Shown piece by piece: positions 58,501-64,000 of a stretch of DNA of 64,000 nt. A program made the translations under genes and the position numbers. Numbering within the stretch: position 1 is the stretch's first letter; every line of letters begins with the position of its first letter. This DNA is from Sialis fuliginosa (lineage: Eukaryota > Arthropoda > Insecta > Megaloptera > Sialidae), in the NCBI GenBank assembly GCA_961205875.1, contig OY540822.1, positions 16,370,501 to 16,434,500 on the forward strand. Direction: 5' to 3'. Under the pieces are notes generated by a model. It saw only the letters and a list, made by a program, of their open reading frames with translations. It did not search any database and was not told the DNA's origin.

Positions 58501-58682
58501 TACCTAGCCATGTGGGGTGTCAAAATGTAGATCTCAATCTATAGATATTGACCCTAATATATATATATATATATATTTGATGCAATATAATTTATAATGT
58601 TTAGACATTTTATCCGAAGCAGCTTTTATTTATGGTACTGTAAGAGTTATCCATTGTAAATTATTTGTAAATATATATATAT

Positions 58683-58740
<58 letters not shown>

Positions 58741-58874
58741 GTCTTAGATTTCCGGAGTAATCTGCGTCCTTTATCCATTGCAGGCGTACGACGTTTCGGG
58801 CAGTGCTCATATATTATTATATATTTTTATGTTTGTATATAATGCAATATCGTTTATTTATATATATATATATA
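58501..58874. repeat. Mosaic of array fragments joined by TA microsatellites
   Basis: GGGTGTCAAAATGTAGATCT at 58516 is the 5' block found before the MBD frames at 62309 and 63151. It is followed by (TA)n, a fragment of the zinc-finger downstream segment (58577-58671 matches 56991-57086), a TA run of about 65 bases (58672-58737), another fragment (58823-58860, ATGTTTGTATATAATGCAAT) and TA again. Joins at TA runs suggest slippage or TA-targeted insertion. Confidence 0.85.
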
Positions 58875-59996
58875 TTAGGGTGTTTCGTTTGAAACGAATA
58901 TTTTTTTTTTTCCTCCGACACTGTGAAATATTGTTCTCAACACTGAAAAAAAAATTCCCTGAAAATTTGAGCCCTTAATTTTAATTTAAAGTACTTCCTT
59001 TTTTATTTTGAATTTTTCCCATTTAAAATACATGTATTTTAAACCACGTTTTTTTTTAATTTCTATATCTTGGCTGGATTTTAAACTATTATGTTGATAA
59101 GCATTGATATTTGTAGTATATTTAACGCTCTTTTGAAGACCTTAGGACAATTTCAACCCAACTTATTTCATATTATTTTTATTAGCCCTGTTAGTCATTT
59201 TTTTTATTTTTTTCACATATTTTTGAAAATATTGAGAAAATGGCTTGTCTGGCTGAAAAAATGTAGAGACAAAAATTGTAGGAAATCAAATTTTCTACAA
59301 AAATGATGTCTATAAATATGTCGCTCGAATGCATAGTTTCGGAAATATGAACAGTTGAATATTTGAAAATCAAAAAAATATTAATTTTTTTCTTTCCTAT
59401 TATTGTTGAAATTTTTCTCTTATAATTTTCTCACGACATTTCTCTACAGGCCTATAGTGAATTTAAGACAGTAAAACTCAAAAAAATTAATATTTTTTTG
59501 ATTTTCAAATATTCAACTGTTCATATTTCCGAAACTATGCATTCGAGCGACATATTTATAGACATCATTTTTGTAGAAAATTTGATTTCCTACAATTTTT
59601 GTCTCTACATTTTTTCAGCCAGACAAGCCATTTTCTCAATATTTTCAAAAATATGTGAAAAAAATAAAAAAAATGACTAACAGGGCTAATAAAAATAATA
59701 TGAAATAAGTTGGGTTGAAATTGTCCTAAGGTCTTCAAAAGAGCGTTAAATATACTACAAATATCAATGCTTATCAACATAATAGTTTAAAATCCAGCCA
59801 AGATATAGAAATTAAAAAAAAACGTGGTTTAAAATACATGTATTTTAAATGGGAAAAATTCAAAATAAAAAAGGAAGTACTTTAAATTAAAATTAAGGGC
59901 TCAAATTTTCAGGGAATTTTTTTTTCAGTGTTGAGAACAATATTTCACAGTGTCGGAGGAAAAAAAAAAATATTCGTTTCAAACGAAACACCCTAA
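58875..59996. mobile_element. Near-perfect 1.1-kb palindrome (fold-back element)
   Basis: TTAGGGTGTTTCGTTTGAAA at the left end is matched inverted by TTTCAAACGAAACACCCTAA at the right. The arms, about 530 bases each, flank a ~60-100-base loop near 59435 and appear almost identical: the mirrored open frames on the two arms (60 and 71 residues) translate to the same residues. It sits inside TA repeats, so a TA target duplication cannot be told apart from its surroundings. Identical arms mean a recent origin or ongoing conversion between arms. Confidence 0.92.
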
Positions 59997-60010
59997 TATA
60001 TATATATATA

Positions 60011-60176
60011 TATAATAGCATCACGAATAGTTTCAGGGTAGTACCAATATCAATATTCTCTGAATCTGATTTAGATATTCTAGTTCATCCAGAACGTATA
60101 TTCTGGAACCCGAAAGATAGTCGACTATGCCTGGTCAGGACGAAGTCAGGGGAAACCAAAAACGATTCTATCTTTT
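60011..60176 (+). repeat. 166-bp MBD-array block, copy 1
   Basis: TATAATAGCATCACGAATAG through ATACCAATATCAATATTCTC-like sequence to AACGATTCTATCTTTT is repeated at 60651-60816, apparently without change. One frame reads IQNVYSGTRKIVDYAWSGRS, with the continuation QGKPK; the same frame is kept at 61480, 62840 and 63935. I do not recognise the peptide and it may be intronic. Confidence 0.85.
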
Positions 60177-60650
60177 ATATTATTTATAAAATTTTACAAA
60201 TTTTATTTCAGTATTTTTTAACTCATTTTATAATTACTATAAATAAAATAGAATATAAGGTAACTGAATAAAATAATTCAATTCTGTATGTTTTTCACAG
60301 ATTTTAGTATTAACTCTTACAGTACCAAACAGGGTTCTTGTTTTTATGTTTGTATATAATGCAATATCGTTTATTTATTAACACTTGTTTTGTATTTTGC
60401 TATATATTTAGTACAATATCGATGTGATACTTGTTTTTGTTTTATGTTATGTGGAGGGGCAGGGAGGGGGGCTTGGGAACTGTATTGCAATATATATATA
60501 TATATTATTTAATTGCATTTCAAGTACAACGTTTTAGGTTTCTGCAATGATTTGATGCAATATAATTTATAATGTTTAGACATTTTATCCGAAGCAGCTT
60601 TTATTTATGGTACTGTAAGAGTTATCCATTGTAAATTATTTGTAAAAATA
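60177..60650 (+). repeat. 474-bp zinc-finger downstream segment, copy 2, inserted in the array
   Basis: A same-length copy of 56617-57090, placed exactly between two copies of the 166-bp block (60011-60176 and 60651-60816). It includes the GGAGGGGCAGGGAGGGGGGC patch of the parent. Confidence 0.9.
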
Positions 60651-60816
60651 TATAATAGCATCACGAATAGTTTCAGGGTAGTACCAATATCAATATTCTC
60701 TGAATCTGATTTAGATATTCTAGTTCATCCAGAACGTATATTCTGGAACCCGAAAGATAGTCGACTATGCCTGGTCAGGACGAAGTCAGGGGAAACCAAA
60801 AACGATTCTATCTTTT
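60651..60816 (+). repeat. 166-bp MBD-array block, copy 2
   Basis: The same sequence as 60011-60176. Here it continues into a TTTTCAG acceptor and an IDPSDQELVYTDNE-stop exon copy (60820-60865), showing the original context of the block. Confidence 0.85.
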
Positions 60817-60819
60817 CAG

Positions 60820-61000
60820 CATTGATCCGTCAGACCAAGAATTAGTCTACACAGACAACGAATAGCCAAAATTTCAGAAACCAAAAACGATTCTATCTTT
60901 TCAGAATACCGGATCTTACTATACCCGAGGAATTGAAAATTCTTAGCAATTCTGATTTAGAATATCTAACACTATCTGACACTATTTTTATTTTTTTATT
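60820..61000 (+). pseudogene. Relic exons of the small acidic protein, out of order
   Basis: 60820-60865 is a copy of the last exon (IDPSDQELVYTDNE, stop) with its TTTTCAG acceptor. 60905-60985 is a copy of the middle exon (IPDLTIPEELKILSNSDLEY) that decays before its donor. Last exon precedes middle exon, so the array joins pieces of different copies. Confidence 0.7.
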
Positions 61001-61008
61001 AGATCAAA

Positions 61009-61278
61009 ATGGATTACACAAAGCCGCTTAATCATGGTTGGACGAGGGAATTAATTTTTAGAGCAAAACGCAAAGCCAACGGTGAAAGAAATTGCGACAT
61101 CTATTACACAACACCGGAAGGCAAAAAACATAGATCGACCAGAGAAGTTGACAACTATTTAAAAAATCATGAAACGGAACTAACATTAAATAATTTTACA
61201 TATAAGAAAGAACCAATAAATGACCCGAGAGAAATCATACGAAATGCTATCTGCAAGAAAAAGAAACAGCTGACTTGA
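61009..61278 (+). CDS. Short MBD (methyl-CpG-binding domain) protein, array copy 1 (89 aa)
   Basis: The ATG is nine bases after a TTTTTTATTAG acceptor-like site. The frame opens MDYTKPLNHGWTRELIFRAK, then RNCDIYYTTPEGKK, RSTREVDNYLKNH and ELTLNNFTYKKEP. GW-x-R-E, D-x-YY-x-[ST]P-x-GKK-x-R-S and L-x-x-F are the MBD/TAM core; the Tyr-Tyr and Arg/Ser residues lie where MBDs contact methyl-CpG. The tail NDPREIIRNAICKKKK resembles what follows the MBD in insect MBD-R2-type proteins, from memory and unverified. Nothing else of a chromatin protein is attached: 89 aa ends at TGA. It differs from copies 2 and 3 mainly in the first 27 residues and in H instead of L after GKK. Confidence 0.72.
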   Translation: MDYTKPLNHGWTRELIFRAKRKANGERNCDIYYTTPEGKKHRSTREVDNYLKNHETELTLNNFTYKKEPINDPREIIRNAICKKKKQLT

Positions 61279-61584
61279 CATCATTAATTATCTGTCCAAT
61301 GGATTTTATTTATTTAATATTTTTATTTATAATTATTTTATAAATAAAGTTACCTTAAATTGAGTTAATTCTACAATAGCTTTACGAATGATTTAATTTC
61401 CGAAACGGATTATAGATTGTGAAGCACGGCGACCTCGCACACCTGGATCACCTCGTTTTCATCGCGAGATGTAGGTGCATCCAGAGCGTACATGCTGGAA
61501 CCCGAAAGATAGTCAACTATGCCTGGTCAGGACGAAGTCAGGGGAAACCAAAAACGATTCTATCTTTACATAACACAACAAGAG

Positions 61585-61985
61585 ATGTTCGATGGTTCTG
61601 CATCCTTATTTTCAGATTACGACATATCTGATTTAACGCTGTAAGTGTACAAATATTCATTTATTTTATTTTGTATGATTTTATGTCAATGGGATTCTTT
61701 CAAAAACGATTCTATCTTTTCAGAATACCGGATCTTTCAATTCATCAGGAATTGAAAGTACTCAGCAATTCTGATTTAGAATATCTGAATCAGATTGACG
61801 GATCAATGGCGTTACTGTCAGTAACAGATGATGCAGAACCATCAGAAATTACAACGTAAGTATACAATTATTAATTGATATTATTTTGTATGATTTTACT
61901 TAAATTGGAATTCTTTCAAAATCGATTCTATCTTTTCAGCATTGATCCGTCAGACCAAGAATTGGTCTATACAGACAATGAATAG
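61585..61985 (+). CDS. Small acidic protein of the array (3 exons, 77 aa)
   Basis: Exons: 61585-61640, 61724-61855, 61940-61985. Phases join and all donors are GTAAGT. It opens MFDGSASLFSDYDISDLTL, continues IPDLSIHQELKVLSNSDLEY, and ends IDPSDQELVYTDNE. It is strongly acidic, has no Cys, and shows a repeated S-D/E-x-D-L motif. The first ATG is my choice; the frame stays open further upstream, so it may be longer. The function is unknown. Partial copies of its exons occur at 60820-60985, 62023-62090 and 62929-62974, interleaved with MBD frames. The exons could instead be the C-terminal half of the same ancestral gene as the MBD frames. Confidence 0.5.
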
Positions 61986-62022
61986 CCAAAATTTCAGAAA
62001 CCAAAAACGACTATCTTTTCAG

Positions 62023-62090
62023 AATACCGGATCTTTCTATCCCCGAAGAATTGAAAGTTCTTAGCAATTCTGATTTAGAATATCTAAAAT
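62023..62090 (+). pseudogene. Relic middle exon of the small acidic protein
   Basis: After CTATCTTTTCAG the frame reads IPDLSIPEELKVLSNSDLEY, then meets a stop (AAATGAGAT) where the intact copy at 61724 continues with NQIDG. No donor follows. Confidence 0.65.
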
Positions 62091-62159
62091 GAGATTGATA
62101 TAATTTTTTTGACATTTTTTTAATAAAGGTTTAAAATACTAAAACAGCCTCGAGCATCA

Positions 62160-62372
62160 ATTTTTTCGTAAATAGTCACTTACATGAAAATTATTTATAA
62201 TGCATAAAATGCATATTGCACAAATCTTAAGTTTTTGAAAATTTCTGAGAATTAAGAAAGGGTGTCATAGAGTTATTTTTTTTAAATTTTCATACCTAGG
62301 CACGTAGGGTGTCAAAATGTAAATCTCAATCTATAGATATCGACCCTATTTTTATTATTTTATTAGATCGAA
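62160..62372 (+). repeat. 5' block of the MBD unit, copy before MBD frame 2
   Basis: From TTTTTTCGTAAATAGTCACT through AATGCATAAAATGCATATTG to GGGTGTCAAAATGTAAATCT and TATAGATATCGACCCTATTT. The same block precedes frame 3 (63047-63216) and a fragment lies at 58516-58555. It probably contains the promoter or upstream exon of the MBD frames. Confidence 0.8.
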
Positions 62373-62633
62373 ATGGATTTCACAAAGCCGCTTGACTATG
62401 GTTGGAAGAGGGAATTAGTATATCGAAAAAAACGCAAACCCAACGGTGAACGAAATTGCGACATCTATTACACAACACCGGAAGGCAAAAAACTTAGATC
62501 AACCAGAGAAGTTGACAACTATTTAAAAAATCATGAAACGGAACTAACATTAAATAATTTTACATATAAGAAAGAACCGATAAATGACCCGAGAGAAATC
62601 ATACGAAATGCTATCAGTAAAAAAAAGAAGTAA
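62373..62633 (+). CDS. Short MBD protein, array copy 2 (86 aa)
   Basis: Opens MDFTKPLDYGWKRELVYRKK after a TTTTATTAG site and has the full MBD core (CDIYYTTPEGKKLRSTREVD, LTLNNFTYKKEP). It ends NAISKKKK with a TAA that lies within AGAAGTAAGT, a good splice donor. The stop may therefore be the edge of an ancestral exon that was once spliced to downstream exons. If the donor is used, the protein would be longer. Confidence 0.72.
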   Translation: MDFTKPLDYGWKRELVYRKKRKPNGERNCDIYYTTPEGKKLRSTREVDNYLKNHETELTLNNFTYKKEPINDPREIIRNAISKKKK

Positions 62634-63046
62634 GTACAGCTGACTTGACATCATTAATTATCTGTCCAATGGATTTTATTTATTTATAATTATTTTATAA
62701 ATAAAGTTACCTTAAATTGAGTTAATTAATTCTACAATAGCTTTACGATTTAATTTCCGAAACTGATTATAGATTGTGAAGCACGGCGGCCTCGCACTCA
62801 TGGATCACCTCGTTTTCATCGCGAGATGTAGGTGCATCCAGAGCGTACATGCTGGAACCCGAAAGATAGTCAACTATGCCTGGTCAGGACGAAGTCAGGG
62901 GAAACCAAAAACGATTCTATCTTTTCAGCATTGATCCGTCCGATCAGGAGCTAATTTATACAGATCAAGAATAGCCAAAATTTCTCTCGGTTCAATGGAT
63001 TTTATTTATTTAATATTTTTATATATATATTTTATATATATATTTA
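62634..63046 (+). repeat. MBD-unit downstream block with a relic last exon
   Basis: The block runs from TGACTTGACATCATTAATTA through AATAAAGTTACCTTAAATTG to the GAAGCACGGCGGCCTCGCAC block and a TTTTCAG acceptor, followed by IDPSDQELIYTDQE and a stop (62929-62974). It matches 61270-61560 and 63724-64000. The AATAAAGTTACCTTAAATTG phrase resembles ATAAACTTACCTTAAACTG at the end of the zinc-finger downstream region (57154), a further link between the two loci. Confidence 0.75.
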
Positions 63047-63216
63047 TTCAATTTTTTCGTAAATAGTCACTTACATGAAAATTATTTATAATGCATAAAA
63101 TGCATATTGCACAAATCTTAAGTTTTTGAAAATTTCTGAGAATTAAGAAAGGGTGTCAAAATGTAAATCTCAATCTATAGATATCGACCCTATTTTTATT
63201 TTTTTATTAGATCGAA

Positions 63217-63486
63217 ATGGATTTCACAAAGCCGCTTGACTATGGTTGGAAGAGGGAATTAGTATATCGAAAAAAACGCAAACCCAACGGTGAACGTAAT
63301 TGCGACATCTATTACACAACACCGGAAGGCAAAAAACTTAGATCGACCAGAGAAGTTGACAACTATTTAAAAAATCATGAAACGGAACTAACATTAAATA
63401 ATTTTACATATAAGAAAGAACCGATAAATGACCCGAGAGAAATAATACGAAATGCTATAAGTAAGAAAAAGAAACAGCAGACTTGA
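63217..63486 (+). CDS. Short MBD protein, array copy 3 (89 aa)
   Basis: Almost identical to copy 2 over 80 residues (MDFTKPLDYGWKRELVYRKK at the start, then the same MBD core). It differs at the end: SKKKKQQT and a TGA, with the splice donor of copy 2 changed. The 5' block is also conserved. Sequence immediately after the stop switches to the inverted insert at 63488. Confidence 0.72.
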   Translation: MDFTKPLDYGWKRELVYRKKRKPNGERNCDIYYTTPEGKKLRSTREVDNYLKNHETELTLNNFTYKKEPINDPREIIRNAISKKKKQQT

Positions 63487-63487
63487 C

Positions 63488-63680
63488 ATTGCCTCTTTTC
63501 ACTCTCTGCGTTCCTTTCTTGCCATTTAATTTCTGCAAGTCCTCATAGGGACTTTTTTTTGTTCGTAAACCTTTATTTGCTTTCGGTACGTCAATGCTGA
63601 CATTCTCTAAATTCTCAATTTCAACTTCATCAACAGTATAAAGTCTCTGTTTTCTCATTGTACGCTTTACTTTTACTGTA
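63488..63680 (-). other. Inverted insert carrying an exon-like coding segment
   Basis: Between the end of MBD frame 3 and a fragment of another MBD frame lies ~190 bases with no counterpart in the other units. On the minus strand it opens after TTTCTCTACAG and reads VKRTMRKQRLYTVDEVEIEN, then ENVSIDVPKANKGLRTKK and SPYEDLQKLNGKKGTQRVKR, a basic, protein-like stretch with normal codon use. I do not recognise it. It looks like an exon captured from another gene during array growth. Confidence 0.5.
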
Positions 63681-64000
63681 GAGAAATCATACGCAATGCT
63701 ATTGGCAAGAAAAAGAAGTAAGTACAGCTGACTTGACATCATTAATTATCTGTTCAATGGATTTTATTTATTTAATATTTTTATTTATAATTATTTTATA
63801 AATAAAGTTACCTTAAATTGAGTTAATTAATTCTACAATAGCTTTACGATTTAATTTCCGAAACTGATTATAGATTGTGAAGCACGGCGGCCTCGCACTC
63901 ATGGATCACCTCGTTTTCATCGCGAGATGTAGGTGCATCCAGAGCGTACATGCTGGAACCCGAAAGATAGTCAACTATGCCTGGTCAGGACGAAGTCAGG
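63681..64000 (+). repeat. Truncated next MBD unit, running off the window
   Basis: It starts with the end of an MBD frame (EIIRNAI-like GAGAAATCATACGCAATGCT, then GGCAAGAAAAAGAA before GTAAGT), followed by the standard downstream block to TCAGGACGAAGTCAGG. The array continues beyond 64000. Confidence 0.7.

Noticed and set aside
59091-59780. Pairs of identical 60- and 71-residue frames
   Set aside because: They are mirror images produced by the palindrome, not duplicated genes.
60090-60160. Conserved peptide around GTRKIVDYAWSGRSQGKPK as a coding exon
   Set aside because: The frame recurs in several array copies, but its 3' part coincides with the intron end before a TTTTCAG acceptor, so I list it only as part of a repeat and not as a coding exon.

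Overview
The window is nuclear DNA of an arthropod, most likely an insect. It is AT-rich, its genes are split by short GT-AG introns, (TTAGG)-like motifs occur, and small non-autonomous DNA transposons are abundant. I cannot settle the order or species from sequence alone. I rebuilt the exon models by hand from conserved protein motifs, reading phase and splice sites; nothing was searched against a database.

Layout. 1-164 (-): first codons of a gene with a Ki-67-type FHA domain, cut by the window edge. 0.2-6.7 kb: gene-poor, with a 2.4-kb terminal-inverted-repeat (TIR) element. 6.8-10.2 kb: four tiny two-exon genes (+,-,-,+) that share an intron position and an N-terminal motif; I read them as a local family of divergent paralogs and do not recognise it. 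10.6-15.2 kb: a segment whose simpler sister copy lies at 27.3-28.5 kb. The first copy has gained a 2-kb GC-rich 11-bp minisatellite and a hAT-like element, and the sister shows both empty sites. 15.8-23.7 kb (-): an SNF2-family ATPase of the TTF2/lodestar type, 18 exons, with an internal partial duplication and a hAT insertion. 23.8-27.3 kb: nested transposons. 29.8-40.6 kb (-): a DUSP10/MKP-5-type MAP-kinase phosphatase with an 8-kb first intron that holds a possible alternative first exon. 44.5-47.2 kb (-): a divergent Ku70-like gene. 47.7-51.8 kb (+): a THADA/TRM732-like protein with a DUF2428 region, head to head with the Ku gene. 54.2-56.0 kb (+): a ZNF367-like C2H2 zinc-finger gene. 56.6-64.0 kb: a young, scrambled array containing three short methyl-CpG-binding-domain (MBD) reading frames, repeated exons of a small acidic protein, copied pieces of the zinc-finger gene's downstream sequence, TA microsatellites and an almost perfect 1.1-kb palindrome. 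The array runs off the right edge.

The conserved genes (TTF2, DUSP10, Ku70, THADA, ZNF367) are unrelated housekeeping or signalling functions and show no sign of acting as a pathway. The parts most likely to be new are the four-gene small-protein cluster, the MBD/acidic-protein array, and the CpG-dense minisatellite with its sequence-resolved insertion point.
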